A stretch of 17,160 nucleotides of DNA from Campylobacter concisus. GTDB taxonomy: Bacteria; Campylobacterota; Campylobacteria; Campylobacterales; Campylobacteraceae. The notes beneath the pieces were generated by a model that saw only the letters and a program-made list of their open reading frames with translations, was not told the origin of the DNA and ran no database searches. This document shows, in pieces, positions 6,814 to 13,790 of the stretch. The stretch is from contig NZ_PIQS01000009.1 in the NCBI RefSeq assembly GCF_003048405.1, forward strand, positions 1 through 17,160, read 5' to 3'. The translations under genes and the position numbers were made by a program. Numbering within the stretch: the stretch's first letter is position 1; each line of letters begins with the position of its first letter.

Positions 6814-7824
6814 CTACTCAAAAAGCCCTTTTTCGATATCGATCTTGACATTAAAGGTCTCAAAGCACTTCGCACTCGCGATTCTACCCTTTGCGGTGCG
6901 CTCGATAAAGCCATTTGCAAGCAAATATGGCTCGATGACATCCTCAACCGTGCCCTCGTCCTCACTAAGTGCCGCAGCTATCGTGCTAAGCCCCATAGGA
7001 CGGCGCCTTGCTTGCATCAAAATTTCTAAATACCTAATATCCATCTCATCAAATCCAAGCGAATTTACACCAAGTGCGTTAAGTCCTTCTTTTGCACGCT
7101 CGTGGCTGATGATTTGCTCGTCATTTACCTCGGCAAAGTCGCGAATTCGCTTTAGCAATCTAAGAGCGATCCTAGGCGTGGCACGTGAGCGTTTGGCGAT
7201 CTCTAAAGAGGCATTTTTGTCACACTCTTTGCCAAGCTTAGCTGAGGCGATCTGCACGATACGACTTAGCTCACTGCTTGTGTAAAACTGTAGCCTAAAA
7301 TCCATCCCAAAGCGGTCTCTTAAAGGTGCTGAGATCATGCCAGCACGCGTCGTTGCACCAATGAGCGTAAATTTTGGCAAGTCTATCTTGATAGTCTGGG
7401 CAGCTGGGCCAGAGCCTATGATAATGTCTAGCCTAAAGTCCTCCATCGCAGGGTAAAGCACCTCCTCGATAGCTGGGCTTAGACGGTGGATCTCATCGAT
7501 AAAAAGCACGTCGCCCTCTTGTAAATTTGTAAGGATCGCCGCCAGGTCGCCACTCTTTTCTATCATTGGCGCTGCAGTCATTTTTATACTTACGCCCATT
7601 TCGTTTGCTATGATGTGAGCAAGGGTTGTTTTACCAAGTCCTGGAGGGCCGTAAAATAGCACGTGATCTAGGCACTCATTTCGCTTTTTGGCTGCTTTTA
7701 TAAAGACGTCTAAATTTTGCTTGATCTTTTCTTGTCCGATATAGTCTTCAAATTTTGTCGGTCTAAGCGAGACTTCAAAGTCATTTTCAAAGCTTACTTT
7801 TTCGATTTCAACGATTCTATCCAA
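6814..7824 (-). CDS. ruvB: RuvB: Holliday junction branch-migration ATPase
   Basis: RuvB is the hexameric AAA+ motor that, with RuvA, drives branch migration of Holliday junctions in recombinational repair. The 336-residue protein is full length. It has Walker A GPPGLGKT (59-66), Walker B LFIDE (107-111), sensor 1 GATTR (156-160), PLRDRFG (167-173) with the arginine finger, and the C-terminal winged helix containing [15 protein letters not shown] and [17 protein letters not shown]. The start is a TTG at 7824 with AAGGA about seven bases upstream; it places the N-terminus (MDRIVEIEK) where the family normally begins. It lies 49 nt after the histidine kinase and 23 nt before the zinc-ribbon gene. 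The 198-residue open frame opposite to it is a shadow of this coding sequence. Confidence 0.98.
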   Translation of the reverse strand: MDRIVEIEKVSFENDFEVSLRPTKFEDYIGQEKIKQNLDVFIKAAKKRNECLDHVLFYGPPGLGKTTLAHIIANEMGVSIKMTAAPMIEKSGDLAAILTNLQEGDVLFIDEIHRLSPAIEEVLYPAMEDFRLDIIIGSGPAAQTIKIDLPKFTLIGATTRAGMISAPLRDRFGMDFRLQFYTSSELSRIVQIASAKLGKECDKNASLEIAKRSRATPRIALRLLKRIRDFAEVNDEQIISHERAKEGLNALGVNSLGFDEMDIRYLEILMQARRRPMGLSTIAAALSEDEGTVEDVIEPYLLANGFIERTAKGRIASAKCFETFNVKIDIEKGLFE

Positions 7825-7873
7825 AGTTTTTCCTTCTAAATTTAAGGCTTCATTTTACGCTTTTATGCTTAAT

Positions 7874-8980
7874 TTAAGCTCGTTTAAATTTATAATAAAA
7901 GGTGCTGCCCTCGCCGTAGACGCTATCAACGCCGTATAAAATGTCATGTTTTTGGCAAATTTCACTGACAATATTTAGCCCAAGGCCAAAGCCGCCTTGG
8001 ATTTCATCCTCTCTGACGTATCTTTTCCAGACCTTTTTGACGTCCTTTATCCCCTTGCCAAAGTCCTGCACACTAAGACTTATGCGGTCTGCTTCAAGCT
8101 CTAAATTTACTATTATCTCGCTCTCTTTTTGGCTGTATTTTATGGCGTTTGTTATGGTGTTGTCGATGATGCGCTGAGCTTCGACCTTGCTTAGCATAGT
8201 AAATGCATCGCCTTCTAAATTTGTCTTTACCACGATGTGCTTAACTTCAGCCACACTTGAGAGAAATTTCACTCGCTCTATTATGTATTCGCCTAAATTT
8301 AGCCGCTCAAGTGGAAATTTTATGTAGCCTCGCTTTATGAAGTATTCGACATCTTCGTAGGTTATTTGCATCTGTTTTAGGGCATTTTTGATACGGGTTA
8401 TATACTTGTTTTCAAGTCCAAGCATCTCAAGGTTCATGCCAGCTACGCCAAGTGGGGTCTTTAGCTCGTGCATGGCGTCATTAAAGAAGTTATTCATATA
8501 CTTTTGAAACTCTTTATAAGGCTTAACGCTACTTAGATATAAAAAATAGACGATAAAAAGCACAGCCACAAGGATGACAAGGAGCATAAGTGCCGCTAGA
8601 AATATACTTTTTTCATTATCAAGCTCTTTTTCAACGACAATGTAATAAGGCGTTTTATCCTTTATAAAAAAGCTTTTATAAAACAAGAAGCCATTTTCTT
8701 CAAGTGTTACAAATTTAAAGTTGCTTGGCTGCTTGGAGAGATTTGAAATAATTGGATTAAAATTTACATCATAGATTGCAAATTTATACTTTAAAGAAGG
8801 AGTTATATTTTCATTTTTTAAAAATGAATTTTTGATGATGGTTTCATGCTTCATCGCACCAAAAAGAGCTTTTGAAGTGCTATTTTTTTGGCTTAAATTT
8901 AAGATCACAAAGCTTTGAAAACAAAAAAGCGACATTATCACAAATGTCGCTATGACCTGGATCTTAAAGCTCTTGTGCAT
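7874..8980 (-). CDS. Membrane-bound sensor histidine kinase
   Basis: The 368-residue protein has membrane segments at about 8-29 and 127-149 enclosing a periplasmic sensor of about 97 residues that I cannot assign to a named domain. The cytoplasmic part has the H box MHELKTPL with phosphoacceptor His171, an N box RIIDNTITNAIKYS (270-283), G1 DFGKGI (306-311) and G2 GGFGLGL (329-335). There is no recognisable HAMP of full length between the second segment and the H box (only about 20 residues). The start lies inside the response regulator gene, 17 nt overlapping, with only a weak ribosome binding site, so translation is probably coupled. It is a standard kinase for the upstream regulator. Which known Campylobacter pair (CprRS, DccRS and others) it matches I cannot tell. 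The signal is unknown. Confidence 0.93.
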   Translation of the reverse strand: MHKSFKIQVIATFVIMSLFCFQSFVILNLSQKNSTSKALFGAMKHETIIKNSFLKNENITPSLKYKFAIYDVNFNPIISNLSKQPSNFKFVTLEENGFLFYKSFFIKDKTPYYIVVEKELDNEKSIFLAALMLLVILVAVLFIVYFLYLSSVKPYKEFQKYMNNFFNDAMHELKTPLGVAGMNLEMLGLENKYITRIKNALKQMQITYEDVEYFIKRGYIKFPLERLNLGEYIIERVKFLSSVAEVKHIVVKTNLEGDAFTMLSKVEAQRIIDNTITNAIKYSQKESEIIVNLELEADRISLSVQDFGKGIKDVKKVWKRYVREDEIQGGFGLGLNIVSEICQKHDILYGVDSVYGEGSTFYYKFKRA

Positions 8981-9632
8981 CTATCTTGTAGCCTATACGC
9001 CTCTTTGAAGTGATAAAGTCACTAGTTGTTTTGTTTCTTATCTTTAAAACGTGCATTCTGATATCAGCGCCTTCTATCTCTTTATCATTCCAGACAAGAT
9101 CTCTTAACTCTTCCATGCTGACGTAAGAATTTAGATGTGAAACTAGACACTCAACAAGTGCAACTTCTTTTGCACTAAGATCGACCATTTTGCCGTTTTT
9201 AAATAGTGCACGCTTGTTTAGGTTAAAGCTAAACTCGTCATTTATCTTTACTATGTTTTTATCATCAGTGCCATAGTACTTTCTCATAAGCTCAGCAACT
9301 CTAAATTTAAGCTCAGCAAGCTCAAATGGCTTTTTTAGGTATTCGTTACAGCCAAGCTCATAGCCAATAGCCATATCGCCTATATCAACTAAAGATGTTG
9401 TTATCATGATAGGAGCGCTTGGATTTAAACTCCTTATATACTTGATAACCTCATGTCCATTTACGCCAGGCACTTTTATATCAAGTATAAAAAGATGATA
9501 GAAATTTTTCTCTATCAGATCACACGCTTCTTGGCCATCGCTCACCGCTGTAACTTCATAATCAAGCGTCTGCAAAAACTCACAGACGCTCTCTTGAAAC
9601 CCTAAATCATCTTCTAAAAGCAAAATTTTCAA
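8964..9632 (-). CDS. OmpR/PhoB-type response regulator
   Basis: The 222-residue protein has an N-terminal receiver (residues 1-115) with the acidic pair Asp8/Asp9, phosphoacceptor Asp51 in FILDIKVPG, Thr78/Thr79 and Lys101 in the KPF turn. The C-terminal part (about 130-222) is a winged-helix DNA-binding domain of the OmpR class, ending in SKRRIGYKID, a typical recognition wing. The start is TTG at 9632 with AGGAG six bases upstream. It is followed by its kinase with a 17-nt overlap. The promoter region contains an inverted repeat that could be its own operator. It sits 90 nt downstream of psrC; whether it controls the psr operon is open. Confidence 0.93.
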   Translation of the reverse strand: MKILLLEDDLGFQESVCEFLQTLDYEVTAVSDGQEACDLIEKNFYHLFILDIKVPGVNGHEVIKYIRSLNPSAPIMITTSLVDIGDMAIGYELGCNEYLKKPFELAELKFRVAELMRKYYGTDDKNIVKINDEFSFNLNKRALFKNGKMVDLSAKEVALVECLVSHLNSYVSMEELRDLVWNDKEIEGADIRMHVLKIRNKTTSDFITSKRRIGYKIDAQEL

Positions 9633-9670
9633 ATCTCTCTCCTAAAAAATAAGTTTTATTAAGATTTAGC

Positions 9671-9691
9671 CCTATTGTAATATTTAATAGG
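9671..9691 (-). promoter_or_regulatory. Promoter of the two-component operon with an overlapping inverted repeat
   Basis: On the minus strand TACAAT (9679 down to 9674) fits a -10 box, with transcription starting near 9667 and the AGGAG ribosome binding site downstream. CCTATT at 9671-9676 and AATAGG at 9686-9691 form a perfect 6-bp inverted repeat with a 9-nt spacer; one arm overlaps the -10. The geometry suits a repressor or autoregulatory site. The role is inferred. Confidence 0.4.
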
Positions 9692-9722
9692 TAAATTCAA
9701 AATTAAAATTATTTTTTAAGTA

Positions 9723-10658
9723 TTAAATAAAAATTTGCCCCGCATAGACAATGTAACACCTTAGCAAAAAGACGCCACATATTACGAATAATGCGTTGAT
9801 CACAGCAAATTCACGTTTAAAATCATGCACCTTTAAAACGCTTAAGTCTAAAATGATAGGTAAAGCCATACCAAAACCTATGACACCAATATAAAACATC
9901 AGCCCAAGTGAATTTACGCTAAGTGCGTTTGCTACGCTCTCCGCTCCACTTGTGCTTGCGCTTTTTACAACCATAAATAGAGCAACTATGAGCAAAAACT
10001 CAGCAATAATCGCAAAAAAATCAAATTTTAATAAATAGTGTGCAATATCGTTTTGTCTTTTTACCTTATCTTTTAGCACGCCAACAAGTAACGTAAATGC
10101 ACCAGCACAACTCAAGCCTGATACTAAAAATAATACCGGCAAGACTGATGTATTCCAAAGTGCGATCTTGTGAGCTGCGCTTAGCAAAAAGCCTGTATAT
10201 GCACCAACGCCAATGCCTAGGATAAAAAGCAAAATTTCAAGTAGGCTTGAAAGCTTGCTAGCTAAATTTGCAACCATGTCAAAAAGAGAAATTTTAAGCA
10301 ATGCAATCTCATTTTTAAATGCGCCAAGCACGTATATAACGCTAAGAGGCGTATAAACTAGAAGCAGTGCAACGCCTATTGACATGACTGAGTCGAAGTT
10401 GTAAAGCAAAAGTATCCAGTAAAAGCTAAGCGGCTTGCCAAGATCAAGCACCAAAAGAGCAAGTCCAAGAATGATCGCTAATGGAGCGATAAGAGCGGCT
10501 GCTTTAAAGTAGTAGTTCTCTTTGCCATATTTTTTTGAAATGAGCACAGCAACGATGCTAGCACCCGCACTAAGTCCTGCTAAAAATAGATAAACGGCTA
10601 TCGGCCAGCCCCAGTAAATTTCAGAGTATTGAGCTAGGCTTCCTGACATGTTATTCAT
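9723..10658 (-). CDS. psrC: PsrC/NrfD-type membrane subunit (quinol-oxidising anchor)
   Basis: This membrane subunit would oxidise menaquinol and pass electrons to the iron-sulfur subunit. The 311-residue protein has about eight or nine membrane helices and NrfD/PsrC family marks: WGWPIAVYLFLAGLSAGA near the N-terminus, LDLGKPLSFYW after helix 2, and a C-terminal RCYIVYAGQ. It has no haem-binding histidine pattern of cytochrome b-type PhsC, which favours the polysulfide reductase (PsrC) architecture. The frame extends upstream to a TTG at 10682, but AAAGGAG sits 6 nt before the ATG at 10658, so that is the start. It overlaps the psrB stop by 8 nt, which implies translational coupling. Confidence 0.88.
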   Translation of the reverse strand: MNNMSGSLAQYSEIYWGWPIAVYLFLAGLSAGASIVAVLISKKYGKENYYFKAAALIAPLAIILGLALLVLDLGKPLSFYWILLLYNFDSVMSIGVALLLVYTPLSVIYVLGAFKNEIALLKISLFDMVANLASKLSSLLEILLFILGIGVGAYTGFLLSAAHKIALWNTSVLPVLFLVSGLSCAGAFTLLVGVLKDKVKRQNDIAHYLLKFDFFAIIAEFLLIVALFMVVKSASTSGAESVANALSVNSLGLMFYIGVIGFGMALPIILDLSVLKVHDFKREFAVINALFVICGVFLLRCYIVYAGQIFI

Positions 10659-11214
10659 GGTGTGCTCCTTTTGTATTTGCAATCATCGCAAGTGAAGGTT
10701 TTGTATTTAGCTCCGCTTTTGGCAAGTAGTATTTACTCTCTTTTAATTTCTTTGAAATTTTAGAGTTTTCATCATTTACGTCGCCAAAAGTTAGGGCATT
10801 TGTAGGGCAGACGCTAACACAAGCTGGCTCTTTGCCCTCTTCTAGCCTACTCTCATAGCAAAATGTGCATTTGCCTATTTCGCCATTTGGCAAGACATAA
10901 CGAGCGTCGTATGGACAGGCCAGGATGCAGTATTTGCAACTAACGCAAATTCTATGATCAAGCAGCGTTACGCCATCAGCCGTTTTAAAGCTAGCGCCAG
11001 TTGGGCAAACCTCAACACAAGGTGCATCTTCGCACATAACACAGCTTTGACGCAAAAAGTCAGTCTTTAAATTTGGAAATGTCCCACTCATCTTTGCATG
11101 CACCTGCAAGCGGTAAAGCCCCCTTGGTACGTTGTTTGCACTTCTGCAAGCTACCGAGCAGCCTTGACAGCCGATGCATAAATTTTCATCATGTATCATC
11201 ATATATTTTTTCAT
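10651..11214 (-). CDS. psrB: PsrB-type iron-sulfur subunit with four [4Fe-4S] clusters
   Basis: This electron-transfer subunit links the membrane anchor to the molybdopterin subunit. Sixteen cysteines fall in four ferredoxin groups: C13/C16/C19/C23, C58/C61/C66/C70, C90/C93/C96/C100 and C116/C119/C132/C136. This matches the DmsB/PsrB/NrfC family. At 187 residues its length is typical of PsrB. No signal peptide is present, as expected for a subunit carried across the membrane with its Tat-bearing partner. This makes the damaged PsrA signal relevant to PsrB location as well. AAGGA precedes the ATG. The gene starts 9 nt after the psrA stop and overlaps psrC by 8 nt. Confidence 0.92.
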   Translation of the reverse strand: MKKYMMIHDENLCIGCQGCSVACRSANNVPRGLYRLQVHAKMSGTFPNLKTDFLRQSCVMCEDAPCVEVCPTGASFKTADGVTLLDHRICVSCKYCILACPYDARYVLPNGEIGKCTFCYESRLEEGKEPACVSVCPTNALTFGDVNDENSKISKKLKESKYYLPKAELNTKPSLAMIANTKGAHHE

Positions 11215-11223
11215 TTTCTATCC

Positions 11224-13449
11224 TTACGCTTTACTTATACTAACGCCAACATTTGTAACCATGGTTGCAGCCACTGGCCCTTCGGCTGGATCGAGAAGCA
11301 CGCTTGTGTTAAGTCCCACGTGATCTATACTCTTAAGAGCTGGAGTGATGTGTCCAAAGCCGTGATAGATAAAGAGTGTATCTTCTCTAATGCCCTCGGT
11401 CACCATGAGCTTACCCTTTTGCTCGCCAAATTTATTTTTGACTAAGACCGTGTCGCCGTCGCGTAAATTTTTACGTTTAGCTGTTTTTGGATTTATCCAG
11501 ATAGGGCTATCACTCATAAGATCATGAAGCGACGGCACCGCCTGAGTATGTCCATTGGTATGAATAGGTGTTTTGCCGCAAGTTAAGCAAAGATCATGTC
11601 CGTCAAATGTGTCCATATCTTTGTCATTTAGCGCGCCATATCCTGCAAACTGTGCCTCGACATCAGGTAAAAATAGCTCTATCTTGCCACTTTTTGTTTT
11701 AAGCTTAGCCATATCATCCATTAGACCATTTTCGCCTACGAATTTAGCAGCGACTGGATATTTAGCGACAAATTTATCGATCATGCCTTTTTCTCTAAAC
11801 AAAATTCCCGGCTCGTCCCACGTGATAAAGCCATCTTTTTCTAGTGTGGCAAGTAAATTTACATCTCCGCCAGCTTGTTGCATCCTAAACTCACGTATGT
11901 CATTCCAAGTGTAAAGCTCATCTATCTTCATGCGGCGTGCTAGCTCTCTAAAGATAAACGCCCCATCCTTCGTGTCGCCAACTGGATCAATAACTTTATT
12001 TCTTATCATATAAGCTGGCTTTAGACCTGACTTATCCTCTATGCCTTCGTCGCGCTCTAGGTAGCTACTCTCAGGTAAGATAACATCAGCAAAGGTCGCC
12101 ATATCGTTTAGATAGACATCACTTACCACGATAAAATCAAGCTTCTTCATAGCCTCTATGCTCTTCATCGTCTCAGCAACGTTTATGAGGTGATTAAATC
12201 GAATGTTAAACCAGCCTTTTATGGCGTAAGGCTTTTCGTTTAAGATAGCGTCATTTATATCCATCAAAACGCCATGTTTTCTGCTTACAAATTTATGCCT
12301 ACCAGTCTCGCCAGCGAAGTCTAGTCTAGTGACTTTTGGTACTTTAAATTTCTCATCTGGATTTTTAAGAACGGGGAATTTATCCTCGCCGACTAGCTTG
12401 TTAAAGGTTTTTGCGTTTTTGCCACCAAAAAGACCGCCTTTAACCTCCCAGTTACCCATCATCGCATTTGCCACCATGATGGCCTTTGTCCTCATATATT
12501 CAGCTTTTGTGGTGGTTGTCTTATGCCCAAAATCAAAAATAACTCTTGGGGCAGCTTTATAAATTTCATCAGCGATGCGTCTAACATCACTTGCTTTTAT
12601 GCCGGTGATCGCCTCTTGCCATTCAGGCGTTTTGCCCTCTACGCTTTTAACGATCTCATCAAAGCCGGTTGTAAATTTTTCTATAAATTCTTTATCGTAA
12701 GTGCCATTTTGTATCCATGTATTTATGATAGCTAGCACAAAAGCCAGATCGGTACCAGGTCTAACTGGCAGCCACTCATCAGCCTTTGAAGCCACTACGC
12801 TAAATCTTGGCTCAAGCACAAGTAGCTTTGTATCTTTTTTGGCTGCAAATTTAGCAAGCTTTTTAGCATCGGCTATGACGATACCTTCAAAGAGGTTGTG
12901 ACCAAAATTTACAACATATTTTGCGTTTGCAAAGTCTCTTTTTAGCTTAGCTATGCCGTACATCTGCTCACAGACCATTTGATATGTGATCGGGCAGCAC
13001 GAAAAGTGTGAAAAGCAGTTTGGCGAGCCGTAAGATGAGGCAAAATTTACCATTAGCTTATGCGTTTGCGAGCTTTTACAGGTAAAGACAAAGCTTTCAG
13101 GGCCGTACTTTTGCTTTATCTCAAGCATTTTTGAAGCAACTAGATCAAGTGCTTCGTCCCAGCTGGCCTCGCGCCACTTATTTTCGCCTCTCTCACCAAC
13201 CCTGATCAAAGGCTTTTTGACTCTATTTTCGTCATAAAGCTGACTAAAACCAGAGCCACCTCTTGCACAAAGCGAAGTCGCTGTACCGCCAGCTTTTGGA
13301 TTACCGCTTAAGAAGCAAATTTTATTATCAACGACCTTTGCTTCGATAGGGCATCTTGAAGAGCACATCTCGCAAAAGCTACGGACGTACTTCTCATCTT
13401 GCTTTGCAGCATTTTCCAAAGCACCACCCGGTAAGGACGATGCAACCAT
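11224..13449 (-). CDS. psrA: PsrA/PhsA-type molybdopterin oxidoreductase catalytic subunit, N-terminal signal interrupted by TGA
   Basis: The 741-codon frame encodes a DMSO-reductase-superfamily catalytic subunit, best matching polysulfide or thiosulfate reductase. An N-terminal [4Fe-4S] motif (C26, C29, C33, C61) reads CEMCSSRCPIEAKV, as in PsrA/PhsA. CFSHFSCCPIT (145-155) supplies a candidate molybdenum-ligand cysteine (Cys151 or Cys152). The molybdopterin-guanine-dinucleotide binding C-terminal domain is complete. Substrate choice between polysulfide, thiosulfate and tetrathionate cannot be settled by eye; the NrfD-type partner favours polysulfide. This ATG has GGAG five bases upstream but lies inside what should be the Tat signal peptide. 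The natural start is the ATG at 13497, 16 codons earlier and in frame, and codon 6 there is TGA. From 13449 the product would have no twin-arginine signal. First gene of psrABC. Confidence 0.88.
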   Translation of the reverse strand: MVASSLPGGALENAAKQDEKYVRSFCEMCSSRCPIEAKVVDNKICFLSGNPKAGGTATSLCARGGSGFSQLYDENRVKKPLIRVGERGENKWREASWDEALDLVASKMLEIKQKYGPESFVFTCKSSQTHKLMVNFASSYGSPNCFSHFSCCPITYQMVCEQMYGIAKLKRDFANAKYVVNFGHNLFEGIVIADAKKLAKFAAKKDTKLLVLEPRFSVVASKADEWLPVRPGTDLAFVLAIINTWIQNGTYDKEFIEKFTTGFDEIVKSVEGKTPEWQEAITGIKASDVRRIADEIYKAAPRVIFDFGHKTTTTKAEYMRTKAIMVANAMMGNWEVKGGLFGGKNAKTFNKLVGEDKFPVLKNPDEKFKVPKVTRLDFAGETGRHKFVSRKHGVLMDINDAILNEKPYAIKGWFNIRFNHLINVAETMKSIEAMKKLDFIVVSDVYLNDMATFADVILPESSYLERDEGIEDKSGLKPAYMIRNKVIDPVGDTKDGAFIFRELARRMKIDELYTWNDIREFRMQQAGGDVNLLATLEKDGFITWDEPGILFREKGMIDKFVAKYPVAAKFVGENGLMDDMAKLKTKSGKIELFLPDVEAQFAGYGALNDKDMDTFDGHDLCLTCGKTPIHTNGHTQAVPSLHDLMSDSPIWINPKTAKRKNLRDGDTVLVKNKFGEQKGKLMVTEGIREDTLFIYHGFGHITPALKSIDHVGLNTSVLLDPAEGPVAATMVTNVGVSISKA

Positions 13450-13497
13450 ACTAACTCCAGCACCGAATTTTAAAAATTCTCATCTATTTAAGCTCAT
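13450..13497 (-). pseudogene. psrA: Twin-arginine signal region of psrA with an in-frame TGA replacing the second arginine
   Basis: From the ATG at 13497 (AAGGGAG about six bases upstream) the frame reads MSLNR-stop-EFLKFGAGVS and runs straight into the open psrA frame at 13449. The Tat consensus is S/T-R-R-x-F-L-K, so the TGA at 13482-13480 occupies exactly the second-arginine codon. One base change restores it (CGA or AGA). The rest of the signal, with its FLK and hydrophobic stretch, is intact. Confidence 0.85.
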
Positions 13498-13529
13498 CTT
13501 TCTCCCTTTAAAGATATTTGCCTTTAGTT

Positions 13530-13535
13530 ATTCTA
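13530..13535 (-). promoter_or_regulatory. Possible -10 box of the psrABC operon
   Basis: TAGAAT on the minus strand would start transcription near 13523, about 26 nt before the ATG at 13497. The surrounding 13540-13740 is very AT-rich and offers several other weak candidates; I see no convincing FNR-type operator and no gene there. Low confidence. Confidence 0.3.
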
Positions 13536-13746
13536 GTATTTAAAGTTGAAAATAAAATTAAATTTTACTTAATATTTATATTTAGATTTTTAATTTTAAA
13601 AATTTGGTATTTTAATATCAAAATGAATAAAATTCTAAAAATGATAGATTTAATTAATATAATTTTTAACGCGATCTTATAAAAATTTTGAATATAAAAT
13701 TTTGATTAAGGATTTTGAATAGAAATTAAAAATTTTAAAGGGATTT

Positions 13747-13772
13747 AAAAAAGCCGAGAGAGATCTCGGCTT
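13747..13772 (-). terminator. Intrinsic terminator after dcuA
   Basis: On the minus strand AAGCCGAGA pairs with TCTCGGCTT (13764-13772 with 13751-13759) in a 9-bp stem around a 4-nt loop, followed directly by a run of six T. It begins 18 nt after the dcuA stop and separates aspA-dcuA from the psr operon. Confidence 0.9.
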
Positions 13773-13790
13773 AAGTTTGAGTTAAAATAC

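Noticed and set aside
6689..7285. A 198-codon open frame on the plus strand across ruvB and the zinc-ribbon gene
   Set aside because: It is antisense to two well-supported genes, has no ribosome binding site of note and a composition typical of a reverse-strand shadow.
13465..13482. TGA followed at once by an inverted repeat (GAATTT-N3-AAATTC), suggesting selenocysteine insertion
   Set aside because: The stem is short, all but one pair A-T, has a 3-nt loop and no G-rich apical motif like a bacterial SECIS. The position calls for arginine in a Tat signal, not a redox residue.
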